From positions 744,001 to 808,000 of the forward strand of contig CBDFLL010000004.1 in NCBI GenBank assembly GCA_965249205.1: a stretch of 64,000 nt of DNA, written 5' to 3'. This stretch comes from JAQBVV01 sp965249205. GTDB taxonomy: Bacteria; Acidobacteriota; Vicinamibacteria; Vicinamibacterales; UBA2999. Every line of letters begins with the position of its first letter. Positions within the stretch are counted from its first letter, which is position 1. Made by a program: the position numbers and the translations under genes. Positions 23,827 through 32,210 of this stretch are shown one piece after another. A model generated the notes under the pieces. That model saw only the letters and a list, made by a program, of their open reading frames with translations, did not search any database and had not been told where the DNA came from.

Positions 23827-25685
23827 TGACCGGCGACGGACTGCTCGCTCTGGCAGCGCTGATGCTGCACGCGCTTGGATTCCTCGTGCTGGCACTGGCG
23901 GCGCCTTTTCGGCGGCTGGGTCGACCGGCGGCGTACTTCTCGATCCTCTGCGCGATCGGCTCCCTTGCCGCCGCCTTGATGGCCTGGCAGCGACATATCG
24001 GCGGTGCGGTGTCACGCCTGGTGTGGGAATGGCTGCCGGCCGAGGGCCAGACGTTGACGACCGTCGGCGTGCTCGCCGACGCCGAGTCGACCGTCATGCT
24101 CACGCTTGTCGCGCTGGTGGCCTGCCTCGTGCAGGTGTACTCGCTCGGATACCTGAGCGATGAACCACCGCCGGCGCTTGGCCGGTACTACGCCTACCAG
24201 TCGCTGTTCGCCTTCTCGATGATGGGCCTGGTGCTGGCGCCCAACTTCGTCCAGCTCTTTATCTGCTGGGAGCTCGTCGGCCTCTGTTCGTATCTGCTGA
24301 TCGGCTTCTGGTACGAGAAGCCGGAGGCCGCACGCGCCGCGGTCAAGGCCTTCTGGATCACCAAGGCCGGCGACGTCGGACTGCTCATCGGCATCGTGCT
24401 GCTCTGGCGGCAGTCCGGCACATTCGATCTGACCGAGATGCGCGGGCTCGTCGAGAGTGGCGCGCTGCCAGTCGCCGGGCTCTCGCTGATCACGTTTTGC
24501 ATCTATCTCGGTGCCGTCGGCAAGTCCGCGCAGTTTCCACTGCACGTGTGGCTTCCAGACGCGATGGAGGGACCGACGCCGGTCTCGGCGCTCATCCATG
24601 CGGCGACGATGGTGACCGCCGGGGTGTACCTGCTGTTTCGGACCGAGTGGCTGTTTGCCCTGACGCCGGAAGTGCTCGCGCTAGTCGCCTGGGTGGGCGC
24701 CGGCACCGCGCTGCTGGCGGCGATCCTGGCGTGTGCACAGGACGACATCAAACGCGTCCTCGCGTACTCCACTGTCTCGCAGCTTGGTTACATGATGACG
24801 GCGATTGGTGCGGGCTTCGCCACCGCCGGCTTCTTCCACCTGCTCACTCACGGGGTATTCAAAGCGCTGCTCTTCCTGGGTGCGGGCGCCGTTATCCACG
24901 CCGTGCACAGCAATGACCTGCCCCAGATGGGTGGTCTTGCGCGCCGGATGCCACAGACCGCGATCATCTTTCTGGTCGGCACCTTATCGCTTGCCGGCAT
25001 TCCGCTGTTCGGTGGATTCCTCTCGAAGGAGGAGATTCTCGGCGCCGTGTGGGCTGGCGGTATGACTGGACCGTTCGTCATCCTCCTGGTGGTGGCGTTC
25101 CTGACGGCGTTCTATATGTTCCGCGTGGTGTTCCTGGCATTTTTTGCGACGCCGCCCGCGCACGACACCCACCCTCACGATCCGCCGATGACGATGGCGT
25201 TGCCGCTCTGGATCCTGGCCGTACTGTCGTTCGGGATCGGGCTCTATTTCACCGTCGCAGGGCCCGCGCTCCCCTTCGGTCCGGCCGAGGCGGAGTTTCA
25301 GGGTCCGACATGGCTGATGCCGATCGCCGTCGGTTCCGCCGTCGGCGGCATCCTGCTCGCGTGGCTCACGTATCAGCGACGGATCATCGACGCGGGTGCG
25401 TTGGCGAGAGCGTGCGGACCGTTGCGCTACGCAGCGATGAGGCGCTTCTGGATCGACGACGTGATTGAAGCCGCCTACGGTGTGGTGCTGCTCGGATTCT
25501 CCCGAGCGATCGGATGGTTCGACCGTTATGTGATCGACGGCGTGCTCAACGTGGTGAGCGCGTGGACGCTGACCTCCGGCGAGGATCTCAGAACGATGCA
25601 GACGGGGCGGGTCCAGGACTACGTCTACGGCGTGGCAGTCGGGCTCATGATTCTCCTGCTCTGGGCACGGTGGGCACTTGCATGA
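23823..25685 (+). CDS. nuoL: NADH-quinone oxidoreductase subunit L
   Basis: 620 aa antiporter-like proton-pumping subunit. WELVGLCSYLLIGFWYEKPEA, GAVGKSAQFPLHVWLPDAMEGPTPVSALIHAATMV and the K/H residues of the LT channel are present, plus the long C-terminal amphipathic helix region. Begins ATGATG overlapping nuoK. Confidence 0.96.
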   Translation: MMTGDGLLALAALMLHALGFLVLALAAPFRRLGRPAAYFSILCAIGSLAAALMAWQRHIGGAVSRLVWEWLPAEGQTLTTVGVLADAESTVMLTLVALVACLVQVYSLGYLSDEPPPALGRYYAYQSLFAFSMMGLVLAPNFVQLFICWELVGLCSYLLIGFWYEKPEAARAAVKAFWITKAGDVGLLIGIVLLWRQSGTFDLTEMRGLVESGALPVAGLSLITFCIYLGAVGKSAQFPLHVWLPDAMEGPTPVSALIHAATMVTAGVYLLFRTEWLFALTPEVLALVAWVGAGTALLAAILACAQDDIKRVLAYSTVSQLGYMMTAIGAGFATAGFFHLLTHGVFKALLFLGAGAVIHAVHSNDLPQMGGLARRMPQTAIIFLVGTLSLAGIPLFGGFLSKEEILGAVWAGGMTGPFVILLVVAFLTAFYMFRVVFLAFFATPPAHDTHPHDPPMTMALPLWILAVLSFGIGLYFTVAGPALPFGPAEAEFQGPTWLMPIAVGSAVGGILLAWLTYQRRIIDAGALARACGPLRYAAMRRFWIDDVIEAAYGVVLLGFSRAIGWFDRYVIDGVLNVVSAWTLTSGEDLRTMQTGRVQDYVYGVAVGLMILLLWARWALA

Positions 25686-25695
25686 GGGCCTGCGC

Positions 25696-27231
25696 GTGAC
25701 CGGTCTTCCGATCCTCTCCATCATGACGTGGGCGCCGTTTGTCGCAGCGCTCCTCATCATGTTCTTCGCCCACCGGCGGCCGATGCTGGTGCGATTTATC
25801 TCGTTGGCCGGAGCGACGGTATCGCTTGTGGCGTCGCTGTGGGTCTACTGGGCGTACGACACGGACCTGGCCGGCTTCCAGTTCCACGAGGAGATCGCGC
25901 TCGTGCCCTCGCTGGGAATCTCGTATCTCCTTGCGGTGGACGGTATCAGCATCCTGATGTCGGTCCTGACATCGATCATCATCTTCGCGGGTGTCTTTGC
26001 GTCGTGGACCGTGAAGGAGCGAAGTCAGGAATTCTACGCGCTGCTGCTCATCCTGGTGACCGGGGTCTACGGGGTGTTCGTGTCGCTCGACCTGTTCGTC
26101 TTCTTCCTGTTCTACGAAATCGCGGTGCTGCCGATGTATCTGCTCATCGGCATCTGGGGCTCCTCCGGTGAAGTGCTGCCTCAGGGCATCTTCGGCTGGG
26201 CCATGGGCCGGACCGGCGTCGGCACCAAAGAGTACGCGGCGATGAAGCTGACGCTGTATCTGCTGTTCGGATCGGCGTTCATCCTCGTGGGCATTCTGGC
26301 CCTGTACGTCGCCGGCGGATCGCAGTCGTTCTCGTTCCTCACCTTCGAGGCGATGCAGATCGATCCGGTCCTGCAGACGTGGGTCTTCCTTGCCTTCTAC
26401 GTCGGGTTCGGCATTCTCGCTGGCATCTGGCCGCTGCATACCTGGTCGCCTGACGGCCATGCGTCGGCGCCGACGGCGGTATCGATGCTCCATGCCGGCG
26501 TGCTGATGAAGCTCGGCGCATATGGTGTCGTGCGTCTGGGCATGGGGCTCTTGCCGGAAGCGGCAGTGGATTGGGCGTGGCTGGTCGGCACGATCGCGTG
26601 TATCAACATCGTGTACGGCGCGCTGAGCGCGATGGCGCAAAAGGATCTGAAGTACGTCATCGCCTACTCGTCGGTGTCACACATGGGCGTCGTCATGCTT
26701 GGCGCCGCCACGCTGACCGTCAACGGCCTCAACGGATCCGTCTTCCAGATGTTCGCCCACGGGATCATGACGGGTCTGTTCTTCGCGCTGGTCGGCTTGG
26801 TGTACGAGAAGGCGCACTCGCGCGAGATTTTCAAGATGGGCGGCTTCGCGACGATGATGCCCGGCATTGCCACCGCTTTCACAATCGGCGGCTTGTCATC
26901 GCTTGGGCTACCGGCGACTGCCGGCTTCGTGGCCGAGTTCCTCACCTTTCTCGGGACGTGGAATTCGAACTACAGCTGGTGGTTGTTCCCAGCGGTGGTT
27001 GGCGCCTTCCTGACGGCGATCTACGTCATGCGCGTCACCAAGCAGATCTTCTGGGGACCAAAGAGCGACGACCCGCGGTTCCAGCAGCTGCCGGATGCGC
27101 AGGGACCCGAGTGGCCGGCGCTGGGCATTCTGGTCTTTGTGCTCATACTCTTCGGCCTGTTCCCGAGCCTGGCGATCGGCCCGGTTGATTCGGCCACAGG
27201 TCCGCTGCTGCTGAGGCTGACCGGCCAATGA
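25696..27231 (+). CDS. nuoM: NADH-quinone oxidoreductase subunit M
   Basis: 511 aa antiporter-like subunit. FVFFLFYEIAVLPMYLLIGIWG, GIWPLHTWSPDGHASAPTAVSMLHAGVLMKLGAYG with the conserved Lys and Glu. The GTG at 25696 is chosen: it follows nuoL by 10 bp and gives the usual start. A TTG 6 codons earlier is possible but overlaps nuoL. Confidence 0.95.
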   Translation: MTGLPILSIMTWAPFVAALLIMFFAHRRPMLVRFISLAGATVSLVASLWVYWAYDTDLAGFQFHEEIALVPSLGISYLLAVDGISILMSVLTSIIIFAGVFASWTVKERSQEFYALLLILVTGVYGVFVSLDLFVFFLFYEIAVLPMYLLIGIWGSSGEVLPQGIFGWAMGRTGVGTKEYAAMKLTLYLLFGSAFILVGILALYVAGGSQSFSFLTFEAMQIDPVLQTWVFLAFYVGFGILAGIWPLHTWSPDGHASAPTAVSMLHAGVLMKLGAYGVVRLGMGLLPEAAVDWAWLVGTIACINIVYGALSAMAQKDLKYVIAYSSVSHMGVVMLGAATLTVNGLNGSVFQMFAHGIMTGLFFALVGLVYEKAHSREIFKMGGFATMMPGIATAFTIGGLSSLGLPATAGFVAEFLTFLGTWNSNYSWWLFPAVVGAFLTAIYVMRVTKQIFWGPKSDDPRFQQLPDAQGPEWPALGILVFVLILFGLFPSLAIGPVDSATGPLLLRLTGQ

Positions 27232-28688
27232 CGTTTTCTCTCGGCATGCCGCTCGTCGTCGAGTTCGCGCTGTTCGCGCTCGCCGTGATTGTCCTGGTCG
27301 CGGGCATCATGCGCCCGAGGCCTCGTGAGTACGCCGCCGAGGATCCGCACCAGGGACCAGCGGGTACGGCGGTCGGCTGGGTCACGCTGGTTGGCCTGCT
27401 CGCGATCTTCGGCCTCACCTTCCTGGCAACAGAAGGTGCATCGATCCTGCGCGGCGCCTTTGTCCAGGACGGCCTGGCCGTTTTCGCCAAGCAGCTGTTC
27501 ATCGCATCGGCGGCCCTCAGCGTGCTCGGCTCGCTCACCATTCGGCACGATGCCTTCACCCGCCGGACGAGCGAATATCACTTCGCGCTGGTCGCCTCCC
27601 TGCTCGGCATGTCGGTCCTGGCGTCTTCGCGCGAGCTGGTGCTGCTATTTGTCGCGTTCGAGCTGATGTCGCTCCCGCTGTTCCTGCTGACAGGTTTCCT
27701 CAAGCGCGACGCGGTCGCCCCGGAAGCCGCACTGAAGTTCTTCCTCGTCGGCACCGCGTCGTCGGCCGTCATCGTGTACGGGATGTCGTTTGTGTACGGC
27801 GTCTCTGGGAGCACATCGTTCGACGCGATTCCGGCAGCGATGGCCGGCGGCCATCCGCTCATGCTGCTGGGCATGACACTGCTGCTGGCCGGACTTGGTT
27901 TCAAGATCGCCGCGTTCCCGTTCCATATGTGGGCACCGGACACATACGAGGCGGCCTCGACACCGTTTGTCGCGTGGCTCTCGGTGGCGCCGAAGGCTGC
28001 GGGCTTTATCGCGATCATCCGCCTGTTTCTGGAGGGCGTCGGAGACGCGGCGTTGATCTGGATTCCGGCGCTCTCGGTGCTGGCCGGCATGACGATTGTG
28101 ACCGGCAACTTCATGGCGATCCCGCAGCAGAACATCAAGCGCATGCTTGCCTACTCGGGGGTGGCACACATCGGCTACATGTTGGTGGGGCTTGCCGCAC
28201 TGTCCAGTTCCGGCGTCGGCATGATGCTATTCTACCTCGTGGCATACATGTTCGGAAACATGGGTGCCTTCCTCGTGGTCGAGGCGGTTGCGCAGTCGGA
28301 GCAGTCGAACAACGTCGACGCGTACCGCGGCCTTGCGCGCCGGTCGCCACTGCTCGCGCTGGCGATGTTGATCTTCCTGCTCTCGCTCGGTGGGATTCCG
28401 TTCGTGGCCGGCTTCTGGGCCAAGCTGTACGTGTTCTGGGCCGCGATCGAGCGCGGCCTCTACGGCCTGGTCTTCCTCGGCGCCGTGCTGACTGTCGTGG
28501 CGCTGTACTACTACCTCCAGGTGGCCAGGCAGATGTACATCGAAGCGCCGGAGCGCGACGAGCCCATCCCCATCCCAACGCCACTGACCGCCGCGATCGT
28601 GGCCTGCCTCATCGGCGTCGTCGGCATGGGTGTCTACCCCGGGCCCTGGGTCGCCATGGTCATGCGCATCGCCGACACGCTGTTCTAG
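27228..28688 (+). CDS. nuoN: NADH-quinone oxidoreductase subunit N
   Basis: 486 aa antiporter-like subunit. FELMSLPLFLLTGF, FKIAAFPFHMWAPDTYEAASTPFVAWLSVAPKAAG are the signatures. ATG overlaps the nuoM stop. It ends TTC TAG, and the CTAG of this end is the target of the adjacent IS: the IS starts right after the stop, so the protein is intact, but the IS separates the operon from downstream genes. nuoE, F and G do not occur in the window. Confidence 0.96.
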   Translation: MTFSLGMPLVVEFALFALAVIVLVAGIMRPRPREYAAEDPHQGPAGTAVGWVTLVGLLAIFGLTFLATEGASILRGAFVQDGLAVFAKQLFIASAALSVLGSLTIRHDAFTRRTSEYHFALVASLLGMSVLASSRELVLLFVAFELMSLPLFLLTGFLKRDAVAPEAALKFFLVGTASSAVIVYGMSFVYGVSGSTSFDAIPAAMAGGHPLMLLGMTLLLAGLGFKIAAFPFHMWAPDTYEAASTPFVAWLSVAPKAAGFIAIIRLFLEGVGDAALIWIPALSVLAGMTIVTGNFMAIPQQNIKRMLAYSGVAHIGYMLVGLAALSSSGVGMMLFYLVAYMFGNMGAFLVVEAVAQSEQSNNVDAYRGLARRSPLLALAMLIFLLSLGGIPFVAGFWAKLYVFWAAIERGLYGLVFLGAVLTVVALYYYLQVARQMYIEAPERDEPIPIPTPLTAAIVACLIGVVGMGVYPGPWVAMVMRIADTLF

Positions 28689-29983
28689 CAGGCTGCTGAA
28701 AAACTCCGTGAAATGGGATCGACAGATCGATCCCGGCGTACTACCATGCTCCCAACACCGCTGAAGGGAGCCCCATCATGCGCGGACACGATGAGCAAAG
28801 CACTCACATGTTCAGCTACCTGTCGCCGGAACAGCGCGTGCCAGCCGACCATCCGCTCCGCGCGGTTCGCGCGCTGACGGACGAAGCGCTGAGAACGATG
28901 TCGCGCAGGTTCGCCGGCCTGTACGCCAACACAGGGCGTCCGTCGATCCCGCCGGAACAGCTGCTGCGCGCGTTGTTGCTGCAGGTGCTCTACACGGTGC
29001 GGAGCGAGCGGCTGCTGATGGAAGAGCTCAATTACAACCTGCTGTTCCGCTGGTTCGTGGGCTTGAATTTGGACGACCCGGTTTGGCATCCCACCACGTT
29101 TACCAAGAATCGCGACCGGCTGCTGGCGGGCGATCTCGCGGCCGCCTTCTTTGATGCGGTGCAGGCCCACGCGCGGGCGGCCGGGCTGCTCTCGGACGAA
29201 CACTTCACTGTGGATGGGACCCAATTGGAAGCGTGGGCCAGCCTGAAGAGCTTTCGGTGCCGGGACGCGGCGGAGAGCGACCCGCCCGATGACCCCGGGA
29301 ATCCCACGGTCAACTTCCACGGGGAGCGGCGGCGCAACGACACGCACCAGTCGACGACCGATCCGGAGGCGATGCTGCCTCGGAAGGGCCAGGGGAAGGA
29401 AGCCAAGCTGGCGTATCTGGGCCACGTGCTGCTGGACAATCGACAGGGACTTGTCGCCAACGTCTGCGCGACTCACGCGACGGGGACCGCCGAACGCGAG
29501 GCAGCGGCGCTGTTGCTGGAGGCCAGCGCGCCGCCGGGCAGCACGGTCGGGGCGGACAAGGGCTACGATGTGGCAAGCTTTGTGGCCGCTGTCCGTATCC
29601 GGGCCGTCACGCCCCACGTTGCTCAGAAGGTCCGCTGGAGTGCGATCGATGGCCGGACCACGCGGCATGCGGGCTATCACGTCAGTCAGCGGAAACGGAA
29701 ACTCGTAGAACAGGTCTTTGGCTGGATGAAGACCGTCGGCGGCTTGCGCAAACTCCGGCATCGCGGTGTCGCCCTCGTGGATTGGCAGCTTACCTTCGCC
29801 GCCACGGTCTATAACTTGGTCCGGCTGCGGAATCTGGAGGCGAGGTGTCCCTGATCACCGGCCGCGCGTGTCGCCGGCCCCTTGATCGGGGCCAGCGCAC
29901 AGCCGTGCGCACCGTTGTCGGTCGGTGGTGACTCGCATGATCCTTAGAAAACGGCCCGATCACCCGGGTTCTTCAGCAGCCTG
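28689..29983 (+). mobile_element. IS1182/IS5-like insertion sequence, copy 2 (1295 bp)
   Basis: Same ends and length as copy 1, CTAG on both sides (28685-28688 and 29984-29987). The left CTAG includes the nuoN stop; the right one is shared with a MITE. It differs from copies 1 and 3 by only a few bases (for example Asn for Lys at the LLD-x-RQG segment). Confidence 0.93.
28778..29854 (+). CDS. IS5/IS1182-type DDE transposase, copy 2
   Basis: 358 aa, nearly identical to copies 1 and 3, with all DDE motifs (TVDGTQLEAW, VGADKGYD, VEQVFGWMK). Intact and probably functional; oriented along the nuo operon, so nuo transcription may enter it. Confidence 0.93.
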   Translation: MRGHDEQSTHMFSYLSPEQRVPADHPLRAVRALTDEALRTMSRRFAGLYANTGRPSIPPEQLLRALLLQVLYTVRSERLLMEELNYNLLFRWFVGLNLDDPVWHPTTFTKNRDRLLAGDLAAAFFDAVQAHARAAGLLSDEHFTVDGTQLEAWASLKSFRCRDAAESDPPDDPGNPTVNFHGERRRNDTHQSTTDPEAMLPRKGQGKEAKLAYLGHVLLDNRQGLVANVCATHATGTAEREAAALLLEASAPPGSTVGADKGYDVASFVAAVRIRAVTPHVAQKVRWSAIDGRTTRHAGYHVSQRKRKLVEQVFGWMKTVGGLRKLRHRGVALVDWQLTFAATVYNLVRLRNLEARCP

Positions 29984-29987
29984 CTAG

Positions 29988-30144
29988 TGGTCTGGTTGCG
30001 AATCAGCTCGGCATTCGGCCGGCGATGCCTCCCGACCGCCGGCGTTGCTCCTCGGTCACATGCGCCCGGCATGTTCGCTCGTCGCGCCTGGCCAGCCGGG
30101 CGCCTCACCGCCCTCGGTGCACGAGCCAATTCGCAACCAGACCA
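29988..30144. mobile_element. 157-bp MITE with TGGTCT ends
   Basis: Terminal inverted repeats: 16 perfect bp TGGTCTGGTTGCGAAT continuing imperfectly to about 24. CTAG lies on both sides. No coding capacity. The tips share TGGTCT with the IS1595-like element at 55497, so that transposase may move it (inference). Its interior carries the CGTTGCTCCTC..TCGTCGCGCC core of the dispersed repeat. A frame crossing it and the IS is not a gene. Confidence 0.85.
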
Positions 30145-30177
30145 CTAGCTGACAGATAGAATGCGGTCGGAGCGTCA

Positions 30178-30525
30178 ATGAGACGAGTGACCGAGTCACA
30201 TACGATTTCCCTGGACGAGATCCGAACGCTCGCGGAGGAACGATTCGGCGACATGATCAAGGGCGTTCTCGATCTCGAACGCGGCATTTTGCTGCTCGAC
30301 GCAGACCTGCATGCCGATCAGGAGGCCAGCCTGCTGGCGGACGGGTCAAAACAATCGGATCTCTGGGGAATCAATCTCTACCCTGACGCGGCGGGAGACG
30401 ACTGGCTGGAATTTGACTCCATGATCAACCTTCGGCCGTCTTTCGGCAATCGGTCGCGCGGGGTCGACGACCCGGTCACCCGAGTGGCCATCGCTGCCTT
30501 CATTGCCCGTGTGGTGCGTCGATGA
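30178..30525 (+). CDS. DUF5674 family protein
   Basis: 115 aa. FGDMIKGVLDLERGILLLDADLHADQE, LWGINLYP, and LEFDSMINLRPSFGNRSRGVDD match DUF5674, a family of small soluble proteins of unknown function. Length is normal. Its stop overlaps the next gene (ATGA). TAGAAT about 16 bp upstream may be the -10. Function unknown; not a typical toxin-antitoxin protein. Confidence 0.7.
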   Translation: MRRVTESHTISLDEIRTLAEERFGDMIKGVLDLERGILLLDADLHADQEASLLADGSKQSDLWGINLYPDAAGDDWLEFDSMINLRPSFGNRSRGVDDPVTRVAIAAFIARVVRR

Positions 30526-30872
30526 CCGAGTGGCAACATCGTGACGTCGCTCACGGTCGCTTGCACGCTCTGTCGCTCGCCGAGCAATTCGGCAATGTCG
30601 GGAGTGAGATCAGCCGCGCGATCCGTTGGTCGACGAAGAATCCTGAGACCGCCCAGGCCGCTCTGTACCGCGGGCTCGAGTTGTTCGACCTGATGCTGGA
30701 TGACCCGCGGCATCGGCGGTCAGTCGCGCGTCTCCGCGAAATCGCGCGTGCGCGCGAAGTGGTGGTCGATTTTCTCGCGGGGTCAAACGAGTACGGCTCG
30801 ACCGGCGCGTCGCTACAGAAATACTTCGACCATTTCGCTCTCGCCGCGCGGCGGGCTCACCTCAACGGCTAG
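30522..30872 (+). CDS. Helical protein paired with DUF5674
   Basis: 116 aa, helical and charged: SLAEQFGNVGSEISRAIRW, ALYRGLELFDLMLDDPRHR, REIARAREVVVDFLAG. No known domain. The 4-bp overlap with the DUF5674 gene suggests an obligate pair; the DUF5674 protein is likely its partner (inference). The LEL-LMLDDPRHR region recalls small nucleotide- or RNA-binding helical proteins, but this is weak. Confidence 0.55.
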   Translation: MTEWQHRDVAHGRLHALSLAEQFGNVGSEISRAIRWSTKNPETAQAALYRGLELFDLMLDDPRHRRSVARLREIARAREVVVDFLAGSNEYGSTGASLQKYFDHFALAARRAHLNG

Positions 30873-30988
30873 GTCCGGGATTCCGCACTCGGAATCGGTC
30901 AACAGTAGCGCTGTCGGAACGTCAATACCGACGTGGCCACCTGACTCCGAACAAACCCATGGGCGGCGGTCTGGCCCCGGAGAGGCCC

Positions 30989-31017
30989 TTGACCTGTCAT
31001 GAGTAAGACGATATCTT
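30989..31017 (+). promoter_or_regulatory. Promoter of the AbrB/VapC pair
   Basis: TTGACC, 17 bp, TATCTT. The -10 ends 7 bp before the ATG at 31024, so transcription should begin at or next to the start codon, giving a leaderless message. Confidence 0.7.
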
Positions 31018-31019
31018 AC
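31003..31019. promoter_or_regulatory. Palindromic operator overlapping the -10
   Basis: GTAAGA-n5-TCTTAC spans the spacer end and -10 box. Toxin-antitoxin operons are usually repressed by the antitoxin (AbrB) or the complex at such a site. Confidence 0.6.
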
Positions 31020-31023
31020 TTCC

Positions 31024-31254
31024 ATGAAGACCACTGTGTCGTCCAGAGGTCAACTGGTCTTGCCCGCAGAGTTCCGCCGGCTGGATCGAATCGAAGCTGG
31101 TCAGGAATTCGACGTGGAGCGTCTCGATCGTGGCGAATACCGCCTCGTCAGACGTACGGCCCGGCCGAATGACGGCGCCGTGGACTGGCTGCTTGCGTGT
31201 CCAGCAAAAGGCTTCTTCGTGCCCGTCTCTTCCGAGTCGACAGACACCCTGTGA
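31024..31254 (+). CDS. AbrB/MazE-type antitoxin
   Basis: 76 aa. TTVSSRGQLVLPAEFRRLDRIEAGQEFDVERL is the swapped-hairpin AbrB DNA-binding domain; the C-terminal part should bind the toxin. First gene of the pair; its TGA overlaps the toxin GTG. Confidence 0.85.
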   Translation: MKTTVSSRGQLVLPAEFRRLDRIEAGQEFDVERLDRGEYRLVRRTARPNDGAVDWLLACPAKGFFVPVSSESTDTL

Positions 31255-31661
31255 AGTACCTCGTCGATGCAAATGTCCTGAGTGAACCGACGAAGCCGTC
31301 CCCGGAGCCACGGGTGATCGAGTGGCTTCGCCGTCACGAAACGGACATGGCGGTCGATCCGATCATCGTCGGCGAACTGCGCTTTGGCATCCTGCTCCTT
31401 CCGAAGGGAAAGAAGCGAACGGCGCTCGAACAGTGGTTTGATGCCGGTGTGCGGCGCCTGCACTGCGTGCCGTGGGACAGGGACACGGGTGTGAAATGGG
31501 CTGAGCTGCTCGCGCGCCTTCGTTCAACCGGGAAAGCGATGCCGATCAAGGACAGCCTGATCGCGGCGACCGCGCTTTTCTACGGACTGAAGGTGGTCAC
31601 GCGCAACCGCTCTGATTTCGAGACAGCTGGAGTGAGCATCATCGACCCGTTCAGGGCGTAG
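31251..31661 (+). CDS. vapC: VapC-type PIN-domain toxin
   Basis: 136 aa. The PIN acidic residues are present: Asp in YLVDANVLSEP, Glu in VGELRFGI, Asp in IKDSLIAATALFY and a last acidic residue near RNRSDFETAG. VapC toxins are ribonucleases that cut tRNA or rRNA. GTG at 31251 overlaps the antitoxin stop. Directly next to a transposon-rich stretch, typical for mobile TA modules. Confidence 0.88.
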   Translation: MKYLVDANVLSEPTKPSPEPRVIEWLRRHETDMAVDPIIVGELRFGILLLPKGKKRTALEQWFDAGVRRLHCVPWDRDTGVKWAELLARLRSTGKAMPIKDSLIAATALFYGLKVVTRNRSDFETAGVSIIDPFRA

Positions 31662-31686
31662 AAACCGCTTAGGGACGTCCCGCCCG

Positions 31687-31692
31687 TATAAT
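31687..31692 (+). promoter_or_regulatory. -10 element TATAAT before the kinase
   Basis: Perfect -10 hexamer 14 bp before the GTG; weak -35. The leader would be about 8 nt. Confidence 0.45.
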
Positions 31693-31706
31693 CCACGGCA
31701 ACACCC

Positions 31707-32210
31707 GTGCCCCTTACTCCCGGCACCCGCCTCGGCCCCTATGAGATCACTGCCCAGATCGGCGTGGGCGGAATGGGGGAGGTGTATCAGGCCACCGACA
31801 CGAACCTCAAGCGAGCCGTCGCTATCAAGGTGCTGCCGGAGTCGTTGGCGTTGGATGCGGAGCGACTGGCGCGCTTTCAACGCGAGGCTGAAGTCCTCGC
31901 CGCCCTGAATCATCCGAACATCGCGCAGATCCACGGCCTCGAAAAGAGCGACGGCACGATCTCGCTGGTGATGGAACTGGTCGAGGGACCGACGCTCGCC
32001 GACCGCGTCGCGCAGGGTGCGATCCCAGTCGACGAGGCACTCCCAATCGCGAAGCAGATCGCCGAGGCCCTCGAAGCGGCGCACGAGCAGGGGATCATTC
32101 ACCGTGATCTGAAGCCCGCCAATGTGAAAGTGCGCCCGGACGGCACGGTGAAGGTGCTGGACTTCGGCTTAGCGAAGGCCATGGAACCGACCCGGCGCGA
32201 TGGCACCTGA
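31707..32210 (+). CDS. Ser/Thr protein kinase, N-terminal half (split)
   Basis: 167 aa. Kinase N-lobe with GVGGMGEVYQATD (Gly-rich loop), VAIKVLP (ATP-binding Lys), HRDLKPANV (catalytic loop) and KVLDFGLAK (DFG). The frame ends right after DFG, within the activation loop. The next gene begins 11 bases upstream of this stop, in another frame, and continues with the rest of the kinase. A one-base (or minus two) correction joins them. Probably a frameshift mutation or sequencing error; a truly split kinase is possible. Function: phosphorylation of target proteins as transmembrane receptor kinase. Confidence 0.75.
   Translation: MPLTPGTRLGPYEITAQIGVGGMGEVYQATDTNLKRAVAIKVLPESLALDAERLARFQREAEVLAALNHPNIAQIHGLEKSDGTISLVMELVEGPTLADRVAQGAIPVDEALPIAKQIAEALEAAHEQGIIHRDLKPANVKVRPDGTVKVLDFGLAKAMEPTRRDGT

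Noticed and set aside
18824..28688. nuoE, nuoF or nuoG hidden as fused or frameshifted genes
   Set aside because: No flavin/NADH-binding or N1b/N3-type Cys motifs occur in any gap; the genes are contiguous without space.
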